A stretch of DNA of 64,000 nucleotides from JACDAN01 sp036554945 (GCA_036554945.1 DATBMH010000110.1:21667-85666); one strand, 5' to 3'. Shown: positions 41,971 to 51,897, counted from the stretch's first letter. Numbers and translations are program-made. Notes: generated by a model from the sequence alone, not told the origin.

Positions 41971-43317
41971 ATGAACGCCGCCGTGGCTGCGGGACATCCC
42001 GCGACCGTCGACGCGGGCATCGAGATCCTCGAGGAGGGCGGGAATGCCGTCGACGCCGCGGTGGCGGCGTCGCTGGCCTCCTGTGTGGCCGAGACCGTCA
42101 TGACGGGCCTGCTCGGCGGCGGGCACGCGATCGTGCTCGTCGACGGCGAGGTGCGGACGCTCGACTTCTTCGTCTCGGTGCCGGGGCTCGGCGAGGAGCG
42201 CCGGGAGGTCGAGCTGGAGCACCTCGAGGTGCCGTTCGGGACCGAGCTCGTCCACTACGCGGTCGGGATCGGCTCCGCCGGCGTCCCGGGCGTGCTTCCG
42301 GGGCTCGGGGAGCTCTGGCGGAGCGGCGGGAGCCTGCCCTGGCCGCGGCTCGTCGAGCCCGCGCTGCGGCTGGCTCGGGACGGCTGTGACTTTCCGCGGG
42401 CGCACGCCGCGTGCCTCGAGATGCTCGCGCCGGTGATGACGATGCGCGAGGGCGGGCGGATCTACCGGCGGGACGGGCGCCTGCTCGCCGAGGGGGACCG
42501 GCTCGAGCAGCCGGGTCTCGTGGCCGCGCTGGAGGCGGTGGCCGAGGAGGGACCGCGGAGCCCGACGCTGGAGGCGTCTCTCCTCGCCCTGATGGAGATG
42601 CGCGGCGGTCTCGTCACGACGACCGATCTCGAGCGCTACGAGCCCGTCTGGGGCGAGCCCGGGCGCGTGGCTCGCGGAGACGTCGAGCTCGCGTGCCGCA
42701 TCGGCCTGAACAGCCCTCTCCCGCTTTACGCTTCCCTAACGGGGTCTGACCCCATTCGCCTGGCGAAGGCGCTGGCGGAGCCGAACGGCGGCGGCGACAC
42801 GACCAACCTGACCGTTGTGGACCGGTCCGGGAACGCCGTTGTCCTCACCACGAGCCTCGGGCTCGGCTCCGGCGACTGGCTGCCGGGCTTCGACCTCCAT
42901 CTCAACTCCATGCTCGGGGAGGCGGACCTGATCGTCGGCGAGCTCGTCCCCGGGCGACGGATGCCGAGCATGATGGCCCCCACCCTCGCCTTCGACGCCG
43001 ACGGCCTCGCGCTCGCCCTCGGCGCCGCCGGCGGGACCCGGCTCCGGAGCGCGCTCGTCCAGGTCGTTGCGGGAGTGTTCGACGATGACCTGGGCGCACG
43101 CGATGCCGTGGAGCGGCCACGACTTCACGCCGTCGGCGCGCTCGCGCACCTGGAGCCGGGATTCTCCGATGACCTCCCAGCCGCGCTGGAAGCGGCGGGG
43201 TTCACCGTCAGGATGTGGCCGACGCGCCATCACTACTTCGGCGGCGTCAGTGCCGTGTCTCGGTTCGACGCCGCAGGCGACCCGCGAAGGAGCGGGTCCG
43301 CCCGCCACCCTCGATGA
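41971..43317 (+). CDS. Gamma-glutamyltransferase-like Ntn hydrolase
   Basis: GGT-family proteins are Ntn hydrolases that self-cleave before a Thr nucleophile and act on gamma-glutamyl peptides. The N-terminal pattern GHPATVDAGIEILEEGGNAVDAAVAA is clear. The nucleophile is probably Thr277 in DTTNLTVVDRSGNAV, where most members have TTH. At 448 residues it is about 100 shorter than usual: the segment before the nucleophile, which normally carries PPPSSGG and a long helical part, is compressed and contains a GGGGTCTGACCCC repeat (42741-42753). The oxyanion pair SS reads SM (PSMMAP). No signal peptide is seen. Activity is uncertain. Confidence 0.82.
   Translation: MNAAVAAGHPATVDAGIEILEEGGNAVDAAVAASLASCVAETVMTGLLGGGHAIVLVDGEVRTLDFFVSVPGLGEERREVELEHLEVPFGTELVHYAVGIGSAGVPGVLPGLGELWRSGGSLPWPRLVEPALRLARDGCDFPRAHAACLEMLAPVMTMREGGRIYRRDGRLLAEGDRLEQPGLVAALEAVAEEGPRSPTLEASLLALMEMRGGLVTTTDLERYEPVWGEPGRVARGDVELACRIGLNSPLPLYASLTGSDPIRLAKALAEPNGGGDTTNLTVVDRSGNAVVLTTSLGLGSGDWLPGFDLHLNSMLGEADLIVGELVPGRRMPSMMAPTLAFDADGLALALGAAGGTRLRSALVQVVAGVFDDDLGARDAVERPRLHAVGALAHLEPGFSDDLPAALEAAGFTVRMWPTRHHYFGGVSAVSRFDAAGDPRRSGSARHPR
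42741..42753. repeat. Short palindromic repeat GGGGTCTGACCCC, copy 3 (inside a gene)
   Basis: An exact 13-mer copy within the gamma-glutamyltransferase-like gene, encoding part of LTGSDPI. The surrounding TTTACGCTTCCCTAAC is AT-richer than the gene, as expected for inserted DNA. Confidence 0.85.
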
Positions 43318-43480
43318 CGGGGATCTTCTCCAGCACCCAACCGACGTAGCCGCATTCCGGACAGCCGGGATTCGCGCTCACCGTCCCGCCTCCTGCCGGC
43401 TTGACGTAGGAGGCGCTGCAGTTGAGGCAGCGGACCCGGTCTACCCCTGAGGGTCGTGGCTCGTGACTGTCATCTCCCAT
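43247..43480 (-). CDS. Small zinc-ribbon protein
   Basis: The 77-residue protein has two CxxC pairs, CLNC and CPEC, 24 residues apart, in a context RCLNCSASYVKPAGGG and GCPECGYVGW that is typical of small zinc ribbons. The C-terminal 25 residues are basic. It starts at ATG 43478-43480 and its 3' end overlaps the 3' end of the gamma-glutamyltransferase-like gene on the opposite strand by 71 bp. It follows ribF on the same strand. The function is unknown. Confidence 0.72.
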   Translation of the reverse strand: MGDDSHEPRPSGVDRVRCLNCSASYVKPAGGGTVSANPGCPECGYVGWVLEKIPVIEGGGRTRSFAGRLRRRTETRH

Positions 43481-43519
43481 GACTGGGGAGATCCCGCACT
43501 TTGCGAAAACTTGCGGCGT

Positions 43520-44386
43520 CTACACGGGTCGAACCGCGGCCCGGGCGGCCGCGACATCCCGGTCGATCTGCTCGATCAGCTCCGCCTCGGACGCGAACGC
43601 CCGCTCGTCGCGGAGCCGCTGCCAGAGCTCGACGATCAGGCGCCGTCCGTAGAGGTCGCCTGCGTAGTCGAGCAGGAAGGCCTCGATGCGCCGCTCCTCG
43701 CCACCGTAGTGCGGGTTGACCCCGATCGAGGTGGCGGCGCGACGGCCGAGCGCCTCGCCGGCGTAGATCCCGAACGCCGGGACGAGCAGGTCGGGCGGCG
43801 CCGCGAGGTTCGCGGTCGGGAAGCCGAGCGTTCCGCCTCTCGCGTCGCCGGCGACCACTGTTCCCTCGACCTCGACCGGCCGGCCGAGCAGCTTCGCCGC
43901 GCGCTCGACCTCGCCCGCGGAGACGAGCTGCCGGATCCTGGTGGACGAGACGCCCTCCACGAGCGGCACGGGCCGCGCGTCGAAGCCGAGCTCCACGAGC
44001 GTGTCGAGATCACCGGACCGGCCGCGCCCGAAGCGGAAGTTCGCACCCGCGACGACGACGCGCGTCCCGAGCGGCTCCAGCACCGAGCGGGCGAACTCCT
44101 CCGGCGTCGCAAGCGACAGGTCGGGCGTGAAGGGGACGACGAGCGCCTCCTGGATCCCGAGCGACTCGAGCAGCTCGAGGCGGCGCTCCAGCGTCGAGAT
44201 CAGCTCGACGCGGTGGCCCAGCGCGACCCGCGGGTGCGGGTCGAAGGTGACGGCCGCCGCCTGCAGGCCGGCGGCGAGCGCGGCGTCGACGACCCGCCGA
44301 TGCCCGACGTGGACGCCGTCGAACGTCCCGATCGCGACGGCACGGTCGCCTCCGCCGAGCTCGTGCGGCGCGCTCGCGACCCTCAC
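43520..44386 (-). CDS. ribF: Bifunctional riboflavin kinase/FMN adenylyltransferase
   Basis: RibF makes FMN and then FAD from riboflavin. The 288-residue protein has the adenylyltransferase signature GTFDGVHVGH and SSTRIRQLV in the N-terminal half, and the flavokinase domain with GRGGTLGFPTANL-like DARGGTLGFPTANLAAP, GIYAGEA and IEAFLLDYAGDLYG in the C-terminal half. The GTG start at 44384-44386 overlaps the truB stop as GTGA. truB-ribF is a standard end of the nusA-infB operon. Confidence 0.95.
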   Translation of the reverse strand: MRVASAPHELGGGDRAVAIGTFDGVHVGHRRVVDAALAAGLQAAAVTFDPHPRVALGHRVELISTLERRLELLESLGIQEALVVPFTPDLSLATPEEFARSVLEPLGTRVVVAGANFRFGRGRSGDLDTLVELGFDARPVPLVEGVSSTRIRQLVSAGEVERAAKLLGRPVEVEGTVVAGDARGGTLGFPTANLAAPPDLLVPAFGIYAGEALGRRAATSIGVNPHYGGEERRIEAFLLDYAGDLYGRRLIVELWQRLRDERAFASEAELIEQIDRDVAAARAAVRPV

Positions 44387-45036
44387 AGTGCCGCCAGGGC
44401 GTCGTCGACGGAGATGATCCGCGAGGGATCGGCGTCCTCCACCCGGAACGGCCCGACCTCGGTCCGCCGGAGCGTCCGGCAGTGGCCGCCCAGCTCGTCC
44501 GCGATCGAGCGGACGTAGGTCCCCGAGCCGACGAGGAGGTCGAGCGTCGCGACGCCGTCCTCGTAGCCGACGAGCTCGAGCGAGTGGACGGTCGACCGCC
44601 GCATCGGCATCTCGACCTCGTCGCCGCGGCGGTGCAGCCGGTAGGCACGCTCGCCGCCGATCTTCACGGCGGACGCGGCCGGGATGCGGAGCTCCACCTC
44701 GCCCCGGAGGCCGGCAAGCGCCGCTTCCAGCTCCGCGGGCGCCGGCGCCGGATGCTCGTCGAGCACCTCGCCCTCGGGGTCCCCCGTGCTGGTGCGCCGC
44801 GAGAGGTCGACGTGCGTGAGGTAGCGCTTGTCGAGCCCCATCAGGCGGTTCTGCTCCTTCGTGAACCGCCCGAGCAGGACGAGCAGCAGGCCGGTCGCGA
44901 ACGGGTCGAGCGTGCCGGCGTGCCCGGCGCGGGCGCCGGTCCGGTCCCGGAGATCCCGGACGATTGCGAAGGACGACGGGCCGGCGGGCTTGTCGAACAG
45001 GACAAGTCCCGAGGGGTCAAGCCCTCTTGGGGGCAC
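44383..45036 (-). CDS. truB: tRNA pseudouridine(55) synthase
   Basis: TruB makes pseudouridine 55 in the T loop of tRNAs. The catalytic Asp is in HAGTLDPFATGLLLV, and LFDKPAGPSSF and GERAYRLHRRG are family motifs. From GTG 45034-45036 the protein is 217 residues, without the C-terminal PUA domain found in many TruB proteins. The start overlaps the nrnA end by 20 bp. No better start exists between that stop and the conserved LVLFDKPAG. Confidence 0.93.
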   Translation of the reverse strand: MPPRGLDPSGLVLFDKPAGPSSFAIVRDLRDRTGARAGHAGTLDPFATGLLLVLLGRFTKEQNRLMGLDKRYLTHVDLSRRTSTGDPEGEVLDEHPAPAPAELEAALAGLRGEVELRIPAASAVKIGGERAYRLHRRGDEVEMPMRRSTVHSLELVGYEDGVATLDLLVGSGTYVRSIADELGGHCRTLRRTEVGPFRVEDADPSRIISVDDALAAL

Positions 45037-46033
45037 GCGCCTCCGCGTACTGCTGCCGGATGAACTCGACGATCGCCGGGATCTCCTGCGACGACGAGAA
45101 CCCGGCCGCCTGCCGGTGGCCGCCGCCGTCGCCCGAGGCACGCGCGATCGCGGAGACGTCCAGCTCGTCCGAGCTCGACCGCAGGCTGACGCGCCGCGCC
45201 GGCCGGCCGGGGGCGGGCGGCTCCCGGATCAGGGCCGCCATCTCCGCGCCCTCCACGGCCCGCAGGAAGTCGATGATCCCCTCCGAGTACGGCTCGGCGG
45301 CGCCGACCTCGGCGAAGTCGGTCTTCAGCAGGTACGAGACGACGAGCCCGCCGCCCTCGTACACCTGCGCCCGCTCCAGCGCCCGCGCGAGCAGCTTCAG
45401 CTTCGCGAGCTGCACCGACTCGTAGACGCTCTGGAACACGCGGTGGACGTCGGCTCCGGCCTCGACGAGCTCCGCGGCGAGCCGGAGCGCCTTCGGCGTC
45501 GTGTTCGCGTACTGGAAGCGCCCCGTGTCCGTGACGAGCGCGATGTAGATCGACTCGGCGAGCTCCGGCGTCAGCTCGACGCCGAGCAGCTCCACGAGGT
45601 CGCGAACGATCTCGCCCGTGGACGACGCGTCGGCGACGACAAGGTTCACGTTGCCGAACCTCGTGTTGTCGTGGTGGTGGTCGACGTTCAGGACGTACTT
45701 GGCCCGCTCGATCGCGTCCTGGCCCGGCCCGAGCCGGCTCTCGTTGGCGCAGTCGAGGGCGAAGAGCACGCGCTCTGCCACGTCGTCCGGCAGCTCGCGG
45801 CGAACCTCGTCGAGCGGCATGAAGCGGTACTCGGCCGGCAACGGGGCCTGGCCGGGGAGGAACATGACCGACTCCTTGCCGAGCGCGTCGAGCGTCTGCT
45901 TGGCAGCGAGGAGCGAGCCCAGCGCGTCGCCGTCGGGGTTCTCGTGCGTGACCAGCAGGAACCCGTCGTGGTCGCGGATCGCCTCGGCGACCGCGGCCAG
46001 GTCATTCGTCGTCTGTGTCCGGGGCGAGCTCAT
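45017..46033 (-). CDS. nrnA: DHH family phosphoesterase, NrnA-like oligoribonuclease/pAp phosphatase
   Basis: NrnA degrades short RNA oligonucleotides and 3'-phosphoadenosine 5'-phosphate. The 338-residue protein has the DHH-domain motifs THENPDGDALGS, FALDCANESR, VDHHHDN and VTDTGRF, and a DHHA1 domain with GGGHRQAAGF. ATG 46031-46033 overlaps the rbfA end by 32 bp. Its position between rbfA and truB is the usual one in this operon. Confidence 0.93.
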   Translation of the reverse strand: MSSPRTQTTNDLAAVAEAIRDHDGFLLVTHENPDGDALGSLLAAKQTLDALGKESVMFLPGQAPLPAEYRFMPLDEVRRELPDDVAERVLFALDCANESRLGPGQDAIERAKYVLNVDHHHDNTRFGNVNLVVADASSTGEIVRDLVELLGVELTPELAESIYIALVTDTGRFQYANTTPKALRLAAELVEAGADVHRVFQSVYESVQLAKLKLLARALERAQVYEGGGLVVSYLLKTDFAEVGAAEPYSEGIIDFLRAVEGAEMAALIREPPAPGRPARRVSLRSSSDELDVSAIARASGDGGGHRQAAGFSSSQEIPAIVEFIRQQYAEARAPKRA

Positions 46034-46352
46034 CGATCAGTTGCGTCATCCGCACGCCACGCTCGACGGACGGATCGTATTGGAAGGTCAGCTGCGGCGT
46101 CCGCTTCATCCGCAGCTCCCGCGCGATGCGCCCCTGGAGGATGCCGTGCGCTGCCTGGAGGCCGTCGATCGACCGCTCGCGCCTCTGCTCGGAGCCGAGC
46201 ACGCTGACGTAGACGACGGCGTGGCGCAGGTCCGCCGAGGTCTCCACTCCCGTGACGGTGACGAAACCGATCCGGGGGTCCTTCAGCTCGCCCACCGCCT
46301 CGGACAGCACTTCCCGGACCGCCGCGTTCACGCGGCGCATCCGCTCACTCAT
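46002..46352 (-). CDS. rbfA: Ribosome-binding factor A
   Basis: RbfA helps mature the 5' end of 16S rRNA in the 30S subunit. The 116-residue KH-like protein has the family pattern MSERMRRVNAAVREVLSEAV, LKDPRIGFVTVTGVETSADL and ELRMKRTPQLTFQYDPSVERG. ATG 46350-46352 overlaps the DUF503 stop by 8 bp (ATGAGTGA). Confidence 0.94.
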   Translation of the reverse strand: MSERMRRVNAAVREVLSEAVGELKDPRIGFVTVTGVETSADLRHAVVYVSVLGSEQRRERSIDGLQAAHGILQGRIARELRMKRTPQLTFQYDPSVERGVRMTQLIDELAPDTDDE

Positions 46353-46644
46353 CGGGCACCACGACCTCTCGCTCCACGCGCACGACCTCGTATTCCTGCC
46401 CGCTGAGGTATCGAACCGCCTCCTCGAGGAGCGTCTCCGCCTCCCCGTGCTCCCGAGCGACGCAGGCGACCGTCAGCCGGCTGCGCTGCCAGAGCTCGTG
46501 GTGGTCGACCTCGGCGACCGAGGCGCCGAACCGGTTCTGGAGCTGGGCCTTCGCGGACTTGACGTACTTCCGCTTGCCCTTGAGCGACCCGGCCTCGGGG
46601 AAGTGCAGCTCGACGCTCAGGATGCCGACGTAGCCGGCTCCCAT
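46345..46644 (-). CDS. DUF503 family protein (YlxP-like)
   Basis: The 99-residue protein has the DUF503 signature ELHFPEAGSLKGKRKYVKSA, NRFGASVAEVDHHELWQRS and LTVACVAREHGEAE. This family lies between infB and rbfA in many Gram-positive bacteria. YlxP has been linked to ribosome assembly in Bacillus, but the mechanism is not settled. ATG 46642-46644 is 7 bp after the infB stop. Confidence 0.92.
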   Translation of the reverse strand: MGAGYVGILSVELHFPEAGSLKGKRKYVKSAKAQLQNRFGASVAEVDHHELWQRSRLTVACVAREHGEAETLLEEAVRYLSGQEYEVVRVEREVVVPDE

Positions 46645-46651
46645 GGCGGGA

Positions 46652-48646
<1,995 letters not shown>

Positions 48647-48655
48647 GGTCAGCGG

Positions 48656-48898
48656 TCAATTGTAGAGCCGGGAGAGCTCCTGATCGACCCGGACACGGGC
48701 TCGGAGGGTCCGGCTGAAGGCGTTGTGCGACGCCGCCCGCTCGAAGCACGAGAGACGCCGGCAGGTGTACGCGGCGCGCCCGGGCGCCCGCGAGTCCTGC
48801 ACGACCGTGCCGCCCGCGGCGACGAATCGAAGGAGCTCGTCCTTCGGCCGCTTCTGCCCGCAGCCGATGCATGTCCGGACCGGCCGGTGGCGCTCCTC
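48656..48898 (-). CDS. ylxR: YlxR family (DUF448) protein, start codon unclear
   Basis: The frame ending at TGA 48656-48658 reads RPVRTCIGCGQKRPKDELLR, then FVAAGGTVVQDSRAPGRAAY and TCRRLSCFERA: the YlxR RNA-binding protein found between nusA and infB. Between the nusA stop (48897) and RTCIGC there is no ATG, GTG or TTG in this frame, and none for a long way upstream. A GTG overlapping the nusA stop exists but in another frame. Either a rare start codon, a frameshift from nusA, or a one-base sequence error is involved. The protein itself seems intact, about 73-80 residues. Confidence 0.8.
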   Translation of the reverse strand, partial: EERHRPVRTCIGCGQKRPKDELLRFVAAGGTVVQDSRAPGRAAYTCRRLSCFERAASHNAFSRTLRARVRVDQELSRLYN

Positions 48899-50546
48899 AC
48901 GCCGCCGGTGCGTCGTTCCTCTCTTCGTCCGTCTCGGCCGCGGCCGCGACGGGGATCTCGGAGGGCTCCTCCGCAGGCTCCTCCTCGGCCGCCGGCATCG
49001 GCATCACGTCGTCCGGCTCGGCCGGCGCGGGGACGTCGGACGGCTCCGGCGCGGGGACCTCGCTCGGCTCCGGGCTCGGCAGCTCGCTCGGCTCCGGGCT
49101 CGGCAGCTCGCTCGGCTCGGGGCCCGACGGCATCGGGCTCGGCTCCGGCGCCGGGGCCTCGCTCGGCTCCGGCGTGGGCAGCTCCGTCACCTCGGCGACG
49201 AGCTCCTCCTCGCCCTCGGCCGGCGTGTCCTCCTCGGCGCCGCCGATCGGCACAGCCTGCCCGGCCTCGATCGTCTCGCCGGCAGCCTCGCGGTCCGCGA
49301 GGGCCGTGTGGGCCGGGATCCCGCAGAAGCGGGTCCCCGGGATCGCGGCGTTCGGGCAGCGCTTGCCGTTGGAGAGGATCGCGGCGCAGCGGCCGGAGTA
49401 GTCGTCCCCCTCCTCGCCGCCGAACGCGGCCTCGGCCTCGGCGGCGGCGAACTCGGCCTCGGACTGGATGTCGACCTTCCAGCCGGTCAGGCGCGCGGCG
49501 AGGCGGGCGTTGAGCCCCTCCTTGCCGATCGCGAGCGCCAGCTGGTCCTCGGGGACGATGACCGTGGCCTCCTTGGTCTCGTCGTCGATGTAGACCTCGC
49601 GGACCCGCGCCGGGGACAGCGCCTTCGCGAGGAAGCGCGCCGGCTCCGTGTTCCACGGGATGATGTCGATCTTCTCGCCGCGGAGCTCGGACACGACCAT
49701 CCGGACGCGCGAGCCGCGCGGGCCGACGCAGGCGCCGACCGGATCGACGCCCTGCGCATGCGAGACGACGGCGATCTTCGAGCGGTAGCCCGGCTCGCGG
49801 GCGACGCCGCGGATCTCGACCAGGCCGTCGGCGATCTCGGGCACCTCGAGCTCGAAGAGCGTCTTGATCAGCTCGGGGTCGCGGCGCGACAGGATCACCT
49901 GCGGGCCCTTCGTCCCGGAGCGGACCTCGGTGATGACCGCCTTGATCCGCGAGCCCTGCTCGTAGCGCTCGCCGTCCACCTGCTCGGAGCGCGGGAGCAG
50001 CGCCTCGACCTTGCCGAGGTCGACGAGGATGTTGTTGCGGTCGCCGGCCTGCTGGACGATGCCGGTCACGACCTCGCTGACCCGGTCGACGTACTCCTCG
50101 TACATGATCTGGCGCTCCGCCTCGCGGATGCGCTGCTGGATCACCTGCTTCGCCGTCTGCGCGGCGATGCGGCCGAAGTTCTCGGGCGTCACGTCCTCGC
50201 GCTCGACCTGGTTCTCCGGGACCTGGGCCCAGTCGATCTCGAGATCGTCGTCGGTGATCAGCGTGTGCTGCTTCTCGCCCGTCTCCTCCTCGATCCGCTC
50301 GAGCTCCTCGAGCGCGCGCTCGCGGGCCTCGTCGAGCAGGCGCTCCTCGAGGTCCTCGGGCATGTGGATCGCAAAGACGCGGAAGTCGCCGGCGTCGTCG
50401 ATCTCGACGGTCGCGTGGCGGTACGACCCCGGGGTCTTCTTGTAGGCGGCGAGCAGCCCGTCGCGGAGGGCGTCGACCAGGATCCCGCTCTCGAGATTCC
50501 GGTCGCGCTCCAGCTCGCGAACTGCCTCGACGATCTCGCGGCTCAT
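48897..50546 (-). CDS. nusA: Transcription termination/antitermination protein NusA with unusual C-terminal extension
   Basis: NusA binds RNA polymerase and controls pausing, termination and antitermination. Residues 1-360 hold the N-terminal domain, S1 (about 150-220), KH1 (GACVGPRGSRVRMV) and KH2 (LALAIGKEGLNARLA). Beyond them lies a 185-residue tail: a Cys/His motif C387-x9-C397-x10-C408-x4-H413 that looks like a zinc knuckle, then repeats of the type PxPEPSEx (about 458-508), then an acidic Ala-rich end. ATG 50544-50546 overlaps the rimP stop as ATGA. Most NusA proteins of this lineage end after KH2, so the tail is unusual. Confidence 0.95.
   Translation of the reverse strand: MSREIVEAVRELERDRNLESGILVDALRDGLLAAYKKTPGSYRHATVEIDDAGDFRVFAIHMPEDLEERLLDEARERALEELERIEEETGEKQHTLITDDDLEIDWAQVPENQVEREDVTPENFGRIAAQTAKQVIQQRIREAERQIMYEEYVDRVSEVVTGIVQQAGDRNNILVDLGKVEALLPRSEQVDGERYEQGSRIKAVITEVRSGTKGPQVILSRRDPELIKTLFELEVPEIADGLVEIRGVAREPGYRSKIAVVSHAQGVDPVGACVGPRGSRVRMVVSELRGEKIDIIPWNTEPARFLAKALSPARVREVYIDDETKEATVIVPEDQLALAIGKEGLNARLAARLTGWKVDIQSEAEFAAAEAEAAFGGEEGDDYSGRCAAILSNGKRCPNAAIPGTRFCGIPAHTALADREAAGETIEAGQAVPIGGAEEDTPAEGEEELVAEVTELPTPEPSEAPAPEPSPMPSGPEPSELPSPEPSELPSPEPSEVPAPEPSDVPAPAEPDDVMPMPAAEEEPAEEPSEIPVAAAAETDEERNDAPAA
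49057..49118. repeat. 24-bp tandem repeat inside nusA
   Basis: Two adjacent 24-bp units (49057-49080 and 49081-49104) differ at one base, and a partial third unit follows. They encode the octads of the Pro-Glu-Ser repeat. Such near-identical units indicate recent slippage, so the number may vary between strains. Confidence 0.85.
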
Positions 50547-50989
50547 CTCATGTCCTCCTCGATCAGGTTCGCCCGTACGACAGCGTCATACGGGATCTCG
50601 TAGTCGTTGCCGTCGGCCTGGAGGCGGATCCGCTCCGGGCCCGCGTCCACGACCTCTCCCTTGAACTTGCGGCGCCCGTCGAGCTCGCCGGCGGTCCGGA
50701 GCGCGACCTTGCGGCCGAGCGCCCGGCGGAAGTGGTCGGGGGTGCGCAAGGGGCGCTCGATGCCCGGCGACGAGACGTCGACGGTGTACTGCTGCAGGTA
50801 CGGACGAAGCACGTCGGTGACGCGCTCGCAGAGCGCGTGGTCGACCTGCTGCGGGTGGTCGATGTAGACCGTGAAGCGCTCCGGGCCCGAGAGCTCGAGC
50901 GCCAGCACCTCGACGCCGGGGATCGCGCCTTCGACCTTCGGCGTGATCTCCCGAAGCAGCGTCCTTTCCTTGTCGTATACGTCGGCCAT
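50543..50989 (-). CDS. rimP: Ribosome maturation factor RimP
   Basis: RimP assists 30S maturation. The 148-residue protein has the family core VDHALCERVTDVLRPYL, VDVSSPGIERPLRTPDHFRR and GRRKFKGEVVD. I place the start at ATG 50987-50989 because GGAGAGG lies upstream. An in-frame ATG at 51027-51029 would add 13 residues, but its sequence runs through a terminator-like hairpin and T-run, so I reject it. It is the first gene of the rimP-nusA-ylxR-infB-DUF503-rbfA-nrnA-truB-ribF operon. Confidence 0.94.
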   Translation of the reverse strand: MADVYDKERTLLREITPKVEGAIPGVEVLALELSGPERFTVYIDHPQQVDHALCERVTDVLRPYLQQYTVDVSSPGIERPLRTPDHFRRALGRKVALRTAGELDGRRKFKGEVVDAGPERIRLQADGNDYEIPYDAVVRANLIEEDMR

Positions 50990-51002
50990 CCGATACCTCT
51001 CC

Positions 51003-51026
51003 AAAAAAAACGGGCGCCGCGCGCCC
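51003..51026 (-). terminator. Intrinsic terminator/attenuator immediately upstream of rimP
   Basis: On the minus strand GGGCGC, GCG and GCGCCC form a 6-bp GC stem followed by G and eight T. The T-run ends 13 bp before the rimP ATG and touches its Shine-Dalgarno GGAGAGG. It would stop transcripts from the EamA gene upstream. With no room for a promoter after it, rimP-operon transcripts must pass through it, so it may act as an attenuator. Confidence 0.82.
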
Positions 51027-51072
51027 ATTTCGTCCTGCACCTCGAAATGTGGTCTCAGGAGGATAGCACCGG

Positions 51073-51897
51073 CTACAGGGCCGCCAGCACCGCCACTCCG
51101 GCCACCACGAGCACCGCTCCGGCGAGGCGCCGAGGCCCGACTCGCTCCCCGAGAACCGGCGCTGCGAGGGCGACCGCGATCACCACGCTCGTCTCGCGGA
51201 CCGCGGACACGGAGGCCGCCGAGGCGAGCCGGAGCGCGAACAGGGCGAGCGCGAAGGCGCCGAAGGAGGCGAGGCCGACGAGGAGCGTCGTCCAGCTCAG
51301 CTCGGCGGCGAGGCGCTCCCGTCCGCCGCGCATTCCTACGGCGACGAGATAGGCGATCGACGGCAGCGCGAGGACGACGATCAGGTAGGCGATCGGGTCG
51401 GCGTGCTCCACCCCGCGCGCGTCGGCGAGCGTGTAGCCGGCGATGCAGGCGCCGATCGCCAGCCCGAAGCCGACGCCCCTGGCGGCGTCCTGCCGGCCGA
51501 TGCCGCGGACGAGGAGCACCCCGGTCGCCACGAGCAGGACGGCGAGCACCTCCGAGGAGGAGGTGCCCACGCCGAGCGCCGCGACGCCGATGAGCAGGAC
51601 GAGCACCGGCGCGAGCCCGCGCGCGACCGGGTAGACGACGCTGAGCTCGGCCCGGCCGTAGGCGGCCGCGAGCAGCGCCACGTACGCGAGCTCCAGCCCC
51701 GCGGACACGGCCATGTACGGGACCGCGGCCGCGTCGACGTCCCACCGGAACGCGGCGACGGGTAGGAACAGCAGCGCCGCGAAGCAGAACGCAATCGCCG
51801 TCGCAGCCGGAACGTCCCGCCGGCTCGCGAGCGCGAGGTTCCAGCCCGCGTGGAGCCCGGCGGCGCCGAGCGCGAGCGCCAGGGCCTCGCCGCCCAC
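51073..51897 (-). CDS. EamA/DMT family transporter
   Basis: A 274-residue integral membrane protein with about ten hydrophobic segments and the internal two-fold repeat of the drug/metabolite transporter superfamily. AELSVVYPVARGLAPV in the first half and SAASVSAVRETSVVIAVALAAPVLGE in the second are EamA landmarks. The transported compound cannot be inferred. The GTG start at 51895-51897 directly abuts the stop of the WD40-like gene. A terminator follows at 51003-51026. Confidence 0.88.
   Translation of the reverse strand: MGGEALALALGAAGLHAGWNLALASRRDVPAATAIAFCFAALLFLPVAAFRWDVDAAAVPYMAVSAGLELAYVALLAAAYGRAELSVVYPVARGLAPVLVLLIGVAALGVGTSSSEVLAVLLVATGVLLVRGIGRQDAARGVGFGLAIGACIAGYTLADARGVEHADPIAYLIVVLALPSIAYLVAVGMRGGRERLAAELSWTTLLVGLASFGAFALALFALRLASAASVSAVRETSVVIAVALAAPVLGERVGPRRLAGAVLVVAGVAVLAAL

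Noticed and set aside
48649..49656. Long minus-strand frame overlapping nusA and ylxR
   Set aside because: It is a shadow frame, rich in Arg, Gly and Ala, and the real products NusA and YlxR are in the other two frames.
50987..51029. Longer RimP starting at the in-frame ATG 51027-51029
   Set aside because: The extra residues would be encoded by a GC hairpin and eight T, and the inner ATG has the better ribosome-binding site and the family-like N-terminus.
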